Assembly (NCBI GenBank): GCA_964522015.1
Contig: CAZFST010000002.1
Coordinates: 199,452 to 263,451, forward strand
Direction of reading: 5' to 3'
Length of the DNA stretch: 64,000 bases
Origin: QQWI01 sp964522015
GTDB taxonomy: Bacteria > Bacillota > Clostridia > Peptostreptococcales > Acidaminobacteraceae
The translations under genes were made by a program, and so were the position numbers. The notes under the pieces are model-generated. The model worked only from the letters and a program-made list of their open reading frames with translations. It searched no databases and was not told the origin of the DNA. Positions 1 to 8,750 of this stretch are shown in pieces (position 1 is the stretch's first letter; every line of letters begins with the position of its first letter).

Positions 1-852
1 GACAAGCCCAGCGTCTCACAAACCGAAGTAAAAATGGGAGACAGTTTAGAGGCGCTTCTAGTGACGAGAGGGCAGCCAGACCGCAAGGATGCTAGTCAAT
101 ACGGCTATACTTGGTACATCTATAATGCCGATTACCGTGATTTTGAGATGATTGGTGTTCGCAATAATTTTGTTGTGGCACATTATGCATTGGCTAATTT
201 TGATGCCCCCCAGGGCACCGTTAAAATTGGCAGCACGTCTTCACAAGTTCAGGACATCTTAGGGAAGCCGGTTACCAGTATTACCCGTGGCAATACCATA
301 TACGATTATAAAGAAAACAATATCGATCTTTTTTATCACAATTCGCGCTATACCAGAATTTTCTATGACAAATTTAACAAGGGTCGAATGAAAGCCTATT
401 TTACCGTAAATGCTAACGAAGAATTAAACTTAAAAGGTTATTACGGCACACCTAGTACTGCTTTAAAAGAAAGTTTCGAGCGTCAATTATTTGATTTAAC
501 AAACGCAGCTAGAGCGTCTTTTAATTTACCGAGCTTAACGTGGGCTCCAGAAGTAATTGCTTCCGCTAGAGCCCATAGTGAAGATATGGTCAAACGAAAA
601 TTTTTCGAACACAAAAATCCAGACGGTTTAGAGCCCTATCAACGATTACAAGCAGTTGGAATCAACTATATAAGCACGGGGGAAAATCTAGCGGCAGGAC
701 AAACTGACGCCATTTTTGCCCACGAGGCCCTCATGAATTCAGAGGGGCATCGCAAGAATATCCTCTCCAAACAAACACGCATGGGCGTTGGCTTTGCTTT
801 TGGTGGCAACTTTAGCCAGTACTTCACTGCAACCTTCTACACCCCGCAATAA
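1..852 (+). CDS. CAP-domain (SCP/PR-1-like) protein, 5' end cut by window edge
   Basis: The frame is open from base 1, so the gene probably starts upstream. The first Met at base 34 lacks a convincing ribosome binding site and falls inside a domain. The N-terminal part resembles the CAP-associated N-terminal domain of Firmicutes (two similar halves with GxPD..YGYTWYIYN and later LGKPV..I..GNTIYDY). The C-terminal 130 residues form a CAP/SCP domain: ARAHSEDM, FFEHKNPDG, GENLAAG, NSEGHRKNIL and GVGFAFGG carry the conserved His/Glu cavity residues. Such proteins are usually secreted or wall-associated (YlbC/YkwD-like), with poorly defined function. A signal peptide, if present, lies outside the window. 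The gene converges on pyrG with a shared hairpin between them. Confidence 0.88.
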   Translation, partial: DKPSVSQTEVKMGDSLEALLVTRGQPDRKDASQYGYTWYIYNADYRDFEMIGVRNNFVVAHYALANFDAPQGTVKIGSTSSQVQDILGKPVTSITRGNTIYDYKENNIDLFYHNSRYTRIFYDKFNKGRMKAYFTVNANEELNLKGYYGTPSTALKESFERQLFDLTNAARASFNLPSLTWAPEVIASARAHSEDMVKRKFFEHKNPDGLEPYQRLQAVGINYISTGENLAAGQTDAIFAHEALMNSEGHRKNILSKQTRMGVGFAFGGNFSQYFTATFYTPQ

Positions 853-887
853 CCCTGGATGACATGGCTATTAAAGGTCCCAATAGA

Positions 888-935
888 AACGCCAGATTCT
901 CGAGAGATGAAACCTCGTAGAATCTGGCGTTTTAT
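888..935. terminator. Rho-independent terminator, probably bidirectional
   Basis: A 13-bp inverted repeat (AACGCCAGATTCT at 888-900 and its complement at 919-931) encloses an inner CGAG/CTCG pairing. It lies between the convergent CAP-protein and pyrG genes. A short T-rich tract follows on each side. Confidence 0.85.
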
Positions 936-967
936 TGATGATGCAACAGATTGATCTGATACTGATT

Positions 968-2563
968 TTAGCCTTTTGCTGCTGCAATAAAGTCTTTAAA
1001 TAGGGGATGGGCTCTTAGTGGGCGAGATTTAAATTCTGGATGAAATTGACCTGCCACATACCAAGGGTGAGATTCAAGTTCTAGAATTTCTACTAACCGG
1101 GCGTCAGGAGAAAGGCCGCTGATACGCATGCCATTTTGCTCAAAGATATCTCTATAATGATTGTTAAACTCGTATCTGTGACGGTGACGTTCGTAGATTA
1201 GCTGCTCCTGATAGGCCTTTTGCGCCTTAGTATCCGCTTGTAGCACACAAGGGTAAACCCCTAGACGCATGGTGCCCCCCATATCTTCAAGGTCCACTTG
1301 GTCGTGCATCAAGTCCACTACAGGGTGGTCCGTTTTCGGGTCTAACTCCGAAGAATGGGCACCCTCAAGACCCAATACATTTCTGGCAAATTCCACTGCC
1401 ATTAGCTGCATTCCCAGACAAATACCAAAGGTTGGCACATTATTGAGACGCCCATATTGAAGGGCTGCAATCTTGCCTTCTACCCCTCGATCCCCAAAAC
1501 CACCTGGCACCAAGATACCATCTGCACCACTAAGAAGTTCTTTTGCATTCTCAGTGGTGACGTCTTCAGCGTTAATCCAGTCGATATCTACCGCAACGTC
1601 ATTGGCAAGTCCAGCGTGTTTTAAGCTTTCTGCCACTGAAAGGTAGGCATCCTTAAGGGCAACATACTTACCGACTAAGGCGATCTTCACCTTTTGCGTC
1701 AGTGCCAGCTCTCTCTCAACAAGATCTTGCCACTGTGTCAAATCAGGTTTTGGTAAATCGAGTTTAAAATGCTCACAAACAATGGTTGCAAGGCCTTCCT
1801 GCTCTAAAACAAGGGGGACTTCGTAGATGGATTTGGCATCTTTATTTTGTATCACATTATCAGCGCTTAAGTTGCAAAACAAACCGATTTTTTCTCGAAC
1901 TTCACGGCTAATATCGTGCTCAGTTCGGCAAACAATCAGATCCGGTTGAATGCCAATTTCCCGGAGCTCCTTGACGCTATGCTGTGTTGGCTTGGTTTTA
2001 AGCTCCCCGGCTTTACCAAGGTAAGGCACTAATGTTAAGTGTATATACATAATATTTTCTTTGCCCACATCATATTTCAATTGGCGAATCGCTTCAAGAA
2101 AAGGCAAGCTCTCGATATCGCCAACCGTGCCGCCGATCTCGACAATCACCACATCAGCATTGCTGGTATCCCCAGCACGGCGGACCCGACTCTTGATTTC
2201 ATTGGTAATATGCGGAATCACTTGCACTGTCGCGCCCAAATAATCCCCACGACGTTCCTTGGCAATAACAGACCCGTAAATCTTGCCAGTTGTTGCATTG
2301 GAGTTTTTTGAAAGATTGATATCGATAAAGCGCTCATAGTGCCCCAGGTCTAAATCCGTTTCGGCCCCATCCTCAGTGACAAAAACCTCACCGTGCTGAT
2401 AAGGACTCATGGTACCTGGATCCACATTGAGATAGGGATCCAGCTTTTGAATCTCAACTTTTAATCCCCTTGCTTTTAACAACTGGCCCAGGGATGCAGC
2501 GGTGATTCCCTTACCCAAAGACGATACCACGCCCCCTGTTACAAATACGTACTTGCTACTCAT
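968..2563 (-). CDS. pyrG: CTP synthase
   Basis: Makes CTP from UTP, ATP and glutamine in the cytoplasm (pyrimidine synthesis). The 531-residue length is normal. The N-terminal amidoligase domain begins YVFVTGGVVSSLGKG (P-loop-like) and carries the GEVFVTEDGAETDLDLGHYERF motif segments. The C-terminal class I glutamine amidotransferase domain shows LVPGGFG, the nucleophile elbow FGICLGMQ with its Cys, and the His-Glu end QFHPEFKSRP. The start is fixed by GGGAGGG seven bases upstream of ATG. A strong sigma-70-type promoter at 2697-2725 and a terminator-like hairpin in the leader at 2582-2617 precede it, suggesting attenuation. The neighbouring protease gene is in the same direction but probably a separate unit. 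Confidence 0.97.
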   Translation of the reverse strand: MSSKYVFVTGGVVSSLGKGITAASLGQLLKARGLKVEIQKLDPYLNVDPGTMSPYQHGEVFVTEDGAETDLDLGHYERFIDINLSKNSNATTGKIYGSVIAKERRGDYLGATVQVIPHITNEIKSRVRRAGDTSNADVVIVEIGGTVGDIESLPFLEAIRQLKYDVGKENIMYIHLTLVPYLGKAGELKTKPTQHSVKELREIGIQPDLIVCRTEHDISREVREKIGLFCNLSADNVIQNKDAKSIYEVPLVLEQEGLATIVCEHFKLDLPKPDLTQWQDLVERELALTQKVKIALVGKYVALKDAYLSVAESLKHAGLANDVAVDIDWINAEDVTTENAKELLSGADGILVPGGFGDRGVEGKIAALQYGRLNNVPTFGICLGMQLMAVEFARNVLGLEGAHSSELDPKTDHPVVDLMHDQVDLEDMGGTMRLGVYPCVLQADTKAQKAYQEQLIYERHRHRYEFNNHYRDIFEQNGMRISGLSPDARLVEILELESHPWYVAGQFHPEFKSRPLRAHPLFKDFIAAAKG

Positions 2564-2581
2564 AAGCGCCCTCCCATGTCA

Positions 2582-2617
2582 AAAAATGCGTCAGGCCATC
2601 CTTGCGGATGGCCTGAC
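2582..2617 (-). terminator. Terminator-like hairpin in the pyrG leader (possible attenuator)
   Basis: A perfect 12-bp stem (GTCAGGCCATCC at 2590-2601, complement at 2606-2617) with a 4-base loop is followed on the minus strand by GCATTTTTT. It sits upstream of the pyrG start but downstream of the only good pyrG promoter. It may therefore attenuate pyrG, or merely terminate readthrough from the protease gene upstream. Confidence 0.7.
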
Positions 2618-2696
2618 AAATTCAGAAATTAAGCAGCTGCCCGCTAGGGGTCTGCAATCAATTGTTGTTCCGATCTCAAAAATCAAATACTTGTCT

Positions 2697-2725
2697 ACTA
2701 TACTCAAAGTCAGTAGCACTGTCAA
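2697..2725 (-). promoter_or_regulatory. Sigma-70/SigA-type promoter for pyrG
   Basis: On the minus strand TTGACA (2725-2720) and TATAGT (2702-2697) are separated by exactly 17 bases. The match to the housekeeping consensus is near perfect. The inferred start of transcription is around 2690, giving a leader of about 125 bases. Confidence 0.8.
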
Positions 2726-2757
2726 GAGATTCGGCACAAGCAAATTTGAGAAAACGC

Positions 2758-4137
2758 TTACTTTTTTAATTGATCAACGGCATAAGCTAATTGTTTATCA
2801 ACCACAACCGTCTTGCCCTTAGCAATTGCAGCCTCAGACAGAGCAACCTTAGCCCCTTCATCTAAAAATCCAGTGGCACCTAAACCCTTACTCTTTTGAA
2901 AAGTCTTTAAGGCAGCTTCCATTTTAGTCCCAAACAGGCCATCAATGACCACATCGTAGCCCAAATACTTAAGGCGCTGCTGGGCACTCTTTACTTCAAT
3001 ACTTTTACTACCACGCTTAAAAGTGTCTAAGCCTGAAAGTGGGAGAAACTTGGCAACTACAGTTTCAGCTTCATTTGTATTTTCTAAAATCACATCGGGG
3101 ATGACGCCTACCCCATGAACACTTTTCCCAGAGGGAGTCAAATATTTAGCCATGGTCAGTTTCATGGCCCCATTATCAGGTAAGGCGAATAGTCCCTGGA
3201 CCGTACCTTTTCCGTAAGACTTAGTACCAACAACTTTACCTCGCTTATTCTCTTGCATTGCCGCTGCAAAAATCTCAGAGGCAGATGCACTGCCTCCATT
3301 GACCAAAACCACCATAGGAGCTGTTAACCCTTGATAGGTTGAGACAAAAGAAGAATCTGCTGTTTTATTATAATCAATTGAAACAATTGGCATCCCTTTT
3401 GGTAAAAACATATCTGAAATCGTCACAACTTGGTCCAAGAGACCACCGGGATTATTGCGAAGGTCAATGACAACCCCTTTAGCCAATGTTAATTTAGCTA
3501 AAACCGCCTTTAACTGAGTGGTGGTGTTTTGGTCCCAAGATGTGATTGAAATCACATCCACACCGCTGACAACCTTGTGTTCCACCGATTGAATCACGAT
3601 GATAGCCCGAACCAACTTAAAAATAAGCGGCGCTTTTTCCCCACTACGGTTAATGGTCAAGGTAATGCTCTTACCCGCTTCACCCCGAATCATGCCAACA
3701 ACCACGTCGGAAGCCAACCCCTTAATATCTTTGCCATCAACAGCGGTGACTATATCCCCAGGCTTGATGCCAGCACTAAAGGCAGGGGACCCTTTAATCG
3801 GTGCAATCACCTCTAAATAGCCATCCTTTGGCGCAATGGAAATACCCACCCCAGAAAAACTGCCTTCTAAACTGGAGGTGAAATCCTTATATTCAGCAGG
3901 TGTGAAATAATCACTATGGGGATCAAGGGCATCAAACAGCCCCTTATACATGGCATTAATGAGTTCCTCATCGGTGACATCCCGATAATAGTTAGCTTTA
4001 ATCTCTTGAATCATCACTTCCAATTGGGAAAATCCCGCCTGGAGCTTGTCTGTTGTTTCAGCAAAGCTAGGTACCAACAAGCAACTGCATACAATCAACA
4101 ATGCAATGCCCCGCTTCAAACTCAATAAACCCTTCAT
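2758..4137 (-). CDS. S41-family C-terminal processing protease (CtpA/CtpB-like) with peptidoglycan-binding domain
   Basis: A secreted serine protease of 459 residues. A signal sequence covers residues 1-26 (LLIVCSCLLVPSFA). A PDZ domain lies at about 95-165 (GVGISI..GSPAFSAGIKPGDIV), followed by the S41 catalytic core with VVIDLRNNPGG, GGSASASEIF (predicted nucleophile Ser285) and SYGKGTVQ (predicted base Lys310). The C-terminal 380-434 region is a PG_binding_1-like module (AQQRLKYLGYD..DGLFG). In this family the Ser/Lys dyad trims C-termini of envelope or sporulation proteins. AGGGAGG supports the start. The gene lies 55 bases downstream of the SLH operon and may be its last member, which would suit a role in surface-protein processing (inference). 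Confidence 0.92.
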   Translation of the reverse strand: MKGLLSLKRGIALLIVCSCLLVPSFAETTDKLQAGFSQLEVMIQEIKANYYRDVTDEELINAMYKGLFDALDPHSDYFTPAEYKDFTSSLEGSFSGVGISIAPKDGYLEVIAPIKGSPAFSAGIKPGDIVTAVDGKDIKGLASDVVVGMIRGEAGKSITLTINRSGEKAPLIFKLVRAIIVIQSVEHKVVSGVDVISITSWDQNTTTQLKAVLAKLTLAKGVVIDLRNNPGGLLDQVVTISDMFLPKGMPIVSIDYNKTADSSFVSTYQGLTAPMVVLVNGGSASASEIFAAAMQENKRGKVVGTKSYGKGTVQGLFALPDNGAMKLTMAKYLTPSGKSVHGVGVIPDVILENTNEAETVVAKFLPLSGLDTFKRGSKSIEVKSAQQRLKYLGYDVVIDGLFGTKMEAALKTFQKSKGLGATGFLDEGAKVALSEAAIAKGKTVVVDKQLAYAVDQLKK

Positions 4138-4192
4138 GAAAAACCTCCCTTAATATTAAGCGGCCCTAAGGTTACGCCCTAAAAAATGGCCT

Positions 4193-5749
4193 CTAATACT
4201 GGTGTAATAACTTTTCTCTGTAGTCTTGGGTAATGGATTTTCTCAAATGGTCAATAAATCTCGAGAGCATTTCGGCGGCCTGAGCCCGCGTCATAAGGTC
4301 CTTCGGACGAATGGTGCCATCGGGATAACCTTTGACAAGACCAGTTTCCTTAGACATATAAAGTGCATTTTTTGCCCAATTGGAGATTTGTCCATCATCC
4401 TTGTAACCAGTGTTATAAGGTAGTGCAGGAGCTAGCTTTTGAATGCCAAGAGCTCTAACCATCACCGTAATGGCTTCTTCTCTATGAAGGGGTCTTGTGG
4501 GCAAAAATTGGCCGTTCCCCTCCCCAAACATTAAGCCATCAGCAACAGCTTTCTCAATATAGATATAATAGGGACTATCCCTTTTAATATCCGTAAAAGG
4601 CAAAGGGATTGCATTGGGTCTTGCTAAAATCACCTTTGCGGCTTTGATTTGTTCTGTGGTTTCAGGTTTCATATACATGATGGTATTGATTAAAGCTCTT
4701 GCAAATTGATCCCTAGTGACATAAGCATCTGGAAAAAAGAATGCCGCCGTATCAAAGGCTTCTAAACTACCCATTCTAAAACAAGACTCTTCGGCCCAGT
4801 GACCACCTAGATCGCTATAAACAGGAACCGGCAATCTTGTAGAGGCATTAAATACAAATGCATTCAATGTTTTTTCTCCTACCAATGGCTTAGCACCAGC
4901 TGCTTTTACTGCAGGGGGCATCTCGTAAGTGTACTGCATCACCACTTCTCGGTTGGTGGTTTTTAGAAGCCCCCCTCTAAAACTAATGCTCTGAACGTCA
5001 TTGAGCACATAATTCAAATCCGAAACCACTTTTGTTGAAAACTTAAGCTCTGCTTTACCATCCCAATTAGCAGCCTTGTTAGCTGAATCTGTGCTTTCAT
5101 AGGCAATGGTTTGGTGAATCAATTTAGTGGCCAGCGAGGACCAATAGCTTTCAAAGCCAATATCTTGCTTAGATTCTCCAATAATAGTGACCTTGTTAGC
5201 AGCAGTGGTTTCGTCTCCATTGACGTGAAAGACCTTCTTGTAATAAACATTACCAGAGTCAAAGCGAATACCCGCATATTGGTCTTGCACCACAGATCTT
5301 GAAAACTGATAGCTGGTTAAATTATAGGTATTGCTACCAATCACAAGAGTCTCTTTTAAATTTCCCACTGGAATGGTTTGATCTAAAATCACTTGGTTCA
5401 TGCTTAAATTCTTGACCTTTTTGATATCATAAGTCACCGTTCGATCCAGTTTTGCCTTTTCGGTGGCGTTTACCAGAGCGTATTTGATGGCTATTGTGTA
5501 GGTGTCTTTTACTGGCACCGTTGGGATTGTTACTGTACCTGTCATTACAACGGGTTTACCGCTCATAAAGGTCACTTCTTGATAATAAAAGACACCACTT
5601 TTCAAAGTTTGTGCATCCATTATGCCACCAAAGATGGCATAATCATCTGCGTACACTTTTAGTGCATCAAGATTAACGATGAGCAAAGCACAGAGCAATA
5701 GGCCCAATAGCCTTCGTTTATTATTCGTATTGCCTATAATCATGTGCAT
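4193..5749 (-). CDS. Secreted SLH-domain protein
   Basis: Signal peptide near the N-terminus (RRLLGLLLCALLIVNLDALKVYA). The central about 280 residues are beta-rich and unassigned. The C-terminal about 180 residues hold three S-layer homology modules (SDLGGHWAEE, FTDIKRDSPYYIYIEKAVADGLM, YKDDGQISNWAKNALYMSKETGLVKGYPDGT). SLH modules bind pyruvylated secondary wall polymers, so this should be a cell-surface protein. The frame opens further upstream, but GGAGGGG lies just before ATG codons ending at 5749 and 5743, so one of these is the likely start; the longer version would overlap the preceding gene. It is the fourth gene of the leftward envelope operon. Confidence 0.85.
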   Translation of the reverse strand: MHMIIGNTNNKRRLLGLLLCALLIVNLDALKVYADDYAIFGGIMDAQTLKSGVFYYQEVTFMSGKPVVMTGTVTIPTVPVKDTYTIAIKYALVNATEKAKLDRTVTYDIKKVKNLSMNQVILDQTIPVGNLKETLVIGSNTYNLTSYQFSRSVVQDQYAGIRFDSGNVYYKKVFHVNGDETTAANKVTIIGESKQDIGFESYWSSLATKLIHQTIAYESTDSANKAANWDGKAELKFSTKVVSDLNYVLNDVQSISFRGGLLKTTNREVVMQYTYEMPPAVKAAGAKPLVGEKTLNAFVFNASTRLPVPVYSDLGGHWAEESCFRMGSLEAFDTAAFFFPDAYVTRDQFARALINTIMYMKPETTEQIKAAKVILARPNAIPLPFTDIKRDSPYYIYIEKAVADGLMFGEGNGQFLPTRPLHREEAITVMVRALGIQKLAPALPYNTGYKDDGQISNWAKNALYMSKETGLVKGYPDGTIRPKDLMTRAQAAEMLSRFIDHLRKSITQDYREKLLHQY

Positions 5750-5774
5750 TTCCCCTCCAATCACTGCCCTTACC

Positions 5775-8738
5775 CTAAGGCTCAACAAAGACGACTAAAG
5801 CATCTTCGTCATCTCGAACAATGTAAACCACATCGTCAAGGGCTAAGTCTTCAAACTTGATGACCTTATCATTTTTGATAATCAGGCTATCTGTTAATTC
5901 AATATACGTCAGTGTGGTATTGGCCACCCATTCTCCATGGAATCGCAAAAAGTTTTGTGAATCCACAAGGCCAATTCGCTTCCATTCAGGATTAAATTCC
6001 CCAATGGTCCCTGTTGTAAAAGTGGTATTTTTAAGAATGCTATCGAGTTTACCTGCAATCAAAGGTTCTTGAGTAAGGGCATCATCAATATTATCATTTT
6101 TTATCAATTCTTTAAAGCGAATCCGCATAGCCAGTGTCTGATCTTTCCCATCTGTCACAAATACACCATAAAACCGTTCTTTGGCAAGTCCTTTTCCATC
6201 GATACTATCATTTTCGCTTCGGCTATAAGCGCCGTTAAAAAATGCTTCTCGGGTCACCTCAACAGATTTTGTGCTATTGTAGATAGAAGTATCGTCACTG
6301 AGATTCAGTAATTTTTGACCTTCATTTGTCTTTTGCCAGTTAAAATCATTGATTGTTGAATAGTTGGCTAGATTAAACGAGTAACTGTAAACCTCATCAA
6401 CTGCTCCTACAAACACCCTGTCAAAAATCGTATCGAATCTTCCGATTACTCTAATCACTTGGGCTACATCTGCACCATTCACTGTATTGGTCACAGCGTG
6501 AACGGTCACATTATTGGCTAAAACCGATTTGTCTACAACACGATTATTTTGAATAAAGATCGTTTGATCATCGTATTGTATGGTCCTGTTGCTCTTTAAC
6601 ACCAAGCGGTTGAGTACATTACTATAACTTTGGATGGCATCTTTGAAATTTCGCTCCGAACCGTTATTAAAAACCATTTGCACAATTTCTTTCGAACCAA
6701 AATTATCTCGAATCACAAAATAGGCTGGTTTTTTTATATAGACCCTACTCAAGTCCGTCAGGGACACCGGTTTTCCATTATCGGAAATTTCAACTGAGGC
6801 AGCAAGATTGTAAAGAGCTGTACTTGGATCTGTCTCCCCCACCCAAAGGGTGTTTTGAAGACGTGATCGATCACTAATTCCAATTTGGTTGGTAAACTGA
6901 TTGAAGCTAAAAACATTACCTTTTAAAATCTTAGTAATCAATTGCTCTTTACCTTCAATCACAACTTTTGATGGGACAGCCGAATACATATTATCAAAAT
7001 AGAGTTTAACTTGATCCCCATTTTTAAGTACTGAAGGACTTAAACGTTGGGTTTCTTTATAAATACCAGTGGCCGGTCCTATCTCATAAATAGTATTATC
7101 CCCTTTTACCACAATTTTTGTGCCACTGACGGATTGTACAGTTGCCATGCGTATTTTACCATCGTTTGGAATATAGCCTGGAACTGGTTGGTAAGAGTCC
7201 GACAAAATATTGACAACCTCATTGTTTAAAACTGTAAATGATGTGGGTGCACCTGGCTTTAAGTCTGCTAAGGTTGCCTTATAAAAATTAATACTGACTT
7301 CGACATCCTTGGCAACATTGTAGACCTTCAATGTATTTTTCTGATCAAAAATCACCACTTGGGGCGGTTCAGTGCTCATATCCACAAAGCGCAGTGTACC
7401 TTTAACGCTTTGCATATCGCTTTTTCCTAAGGAGGCATAAAGAATTTTATCCCCTTTGGTGACATAAGTTATGCGGCCATCTCTTTTCAGTGCAGAAGGG
7501 TCAATATAACTTTTACCATTGACTACTAAAAAGCGATTCTGTAAACCCATTACATTATCCTGTAAACTTAATAAATCCACCATGGTATCATCATCATTTT
7601 CTATGCGAATTCTTGTATTACTCTGATTGACACTACCAACGGCAATGGTTTCTGCAGTAACTGATTTGATCTGCCCTTGTCGCGTGACAGTATCTTTCTC
7701 GCTTTTAAAAAACTCTAAGAGCCTATCCTTCACTTCATCCTTACTTAAGACAAGGGTGTAGCGAACAATGCCATCTTTAATGGTATATTTAATCTCATCT
7801 CCAATGACCAATTTTGCATGGGTGGTCAAGCCGCCTTTATAGACCACCAGACCTGTGGCAATACCAGTCTTTGGCGTTTTCACTTGGATGTGGCTAAGGG
7901 TATTATCCACATTACGAACATAAATATCCCGGGTCACACCGGTTGGATCGGTGATATCCTTTTGTCCAACGATGATACCATATTTTGTTGTGAGACCTAA
8001 ATTCTCAGAGAATTGTTCGAAAACTTTATCAAGAACAACCGCAAAAGTTTGTCTTGTCATACTGCCCTTTGGATTAAAACGATTACCACTTTCAAGTCCC
8101 ATCAGTTTTAAGTCTACAACGGTTTCTATAGCCGGCAAGTTTTCTACTCGAACACTTTGCCAATCGCTAGCTTTATAAAGTGCATTTTGAGAAAAAGTAG
8201 CGTTGACCCCCGAAGCTCGAACTAACCACACCGCCAGGTTTTCCCTATTTGCATTAGCGGTGTATGAAACTTCCTCGGTGGGTCCCAAAATACCAAGTCG
8301 TTTGGCTTCGCCGTAATAAGCATCATTAAACGCAGCCGTTAATTTTGAGGCCTGCAGGCCTGGATTACTGGTAACCACAGATTGTCGGAGAGTCGCATCA
8401 TTTCCAAACAGCCTTACAAACATGGTGATAGCTTCGATATTGGTAATCGATGCCCCACCGGCAAATTTGCGGTTTCCTTGCCCCTTGGAGATATCAAAAA
8501 CTGCTAACTGGGCTGCAGCAATTTTATTATTTCCAGTGACATCCGTAAAGTTATACTGATTAGCACGTACTGCAAAATCCTTATCCCCTGTAAAATCTAC
8601 AGGGGTAGGTGCATCTTGGGACAGAGCTCGATATTCTTGCACATATTGAATTTGATTATAGGGATTATCATAGGGATTCATCCATGCAATTTGCGTGCAT
8701 AAGAGCCCAATCATCACAACCGAAATTAGCTTTTTCAT
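5775..8738 (-). CDS. Large secreted protein with N-terminal SLH modules
   Basis: 987 residues with a short signal peptide (MKKLISVVMIGLLCTQIAW). Residues of about 50-250 form three SLH-like modules (YNFTDVTG, EAKRLGILGP, DLKLMGLESGNRFNPKGSMTRQ). The remaining about 730 residues are a series of beta-strand-rich repeats without enzymatic motifs, recurring as 'I.SV....I.V......Y.I' style strands. It is probably a wall-polymer-anchored structural or adhesive protein. AAGGAGC precedes the start. The gene is 12 bases downstream of the giant IPT/TIG protein gene, so co-transcription is likely. Confidence 0.83.
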   Translation of the reverse strand: MKKLISVVMIGLLCTQIAWMNPYDNPYNQIQYVQEYRALSQDAPTPVDFTGDKDFAVRANQYNFTDVTGNNKIAAAQLAVFDISKGQGNRKFAGGASITNIEAITMFVRLFGNDATLRQSVVTSNPGLQASKLTAAFNDAYYGEAKRLGILGPTEEVSYTANANRENLAVWLVRASGVNATFSQNALYKASDWQSVRVENLPAIETVVDLKLMGLESGNRFNPKGSMTRQTFAVVLDKVFEQFSENLGLTTKYGIIVGQKDITDPTGVTRDIYVRNVDNTLSHIQVKTPKTGIATGLVVYKGGLTTHAKLVIGDEIKYTIKDGIVRYTLVLSKDEVKDRLLEFFKSEKDTVTRQGQIKSVTAETIAVGSVNQSNTRIRIENDDDTMVDLLSLQDNVMGLQNRFLVVNGKSYIDPSALKRDGRITYVTKGDKILYASLGKSDMQSVKGTLRFVDMSTEPPQVVIFDQKNTLKVYNVAKDVEVSINFYKATLADLKPGAPTSFTVLNNEVVNILSDSYQPVPGYIPNDGKIRMATVQSVSGTKIVVKGDNTIYEIGPATGIYKETQRLSPSVLKNGDQVKLYFDNMYSAVPSKVVIEGKEQLITKILKGNVFSFNQFTNQIGISDRSRLQNTLWVGETDPSTALYNLAASVEISDNGKPVSLTDLSRVYIKKPAYFVIRDNFGSKEIVQMVFNNGSERNFKDAIQSYSNVLNRLVLKSNRTIQYDDQTIFIQNNRVVDKSVLANNVTVHAVTNTVNGADVAQVIRVIGRFDTIFDRVFVGAVDEVYSYSFNLANYSTINDFNWQKTNEGQKLLNLSDDTSIYNSTKSVEVTREAFFNGAYSRSENDSIDGKGLAKERFYGVFVTDGKDQTLAMRIRFKELIKNDNIDDALTQEPLIAGKLDSILKNTTFTTGTIGEFNPEWKRIGLVDSQNFLRFHGEWVANTTLTYIELTDSLIIKNDKVIKFEDLALDDVVYIVRDDEDALVVFVEP

Positions 8739-8750
8739 TATGAGAGCTCC

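Noticed and set aside
2630..2690. PyrR-binding or GGG-initiated CTP attenuation leader for pyrG
   Set aside because: No PyrR-type binding consensus was seen and the inferred transcript start is not GGG. Only the hairpin itself is supported.
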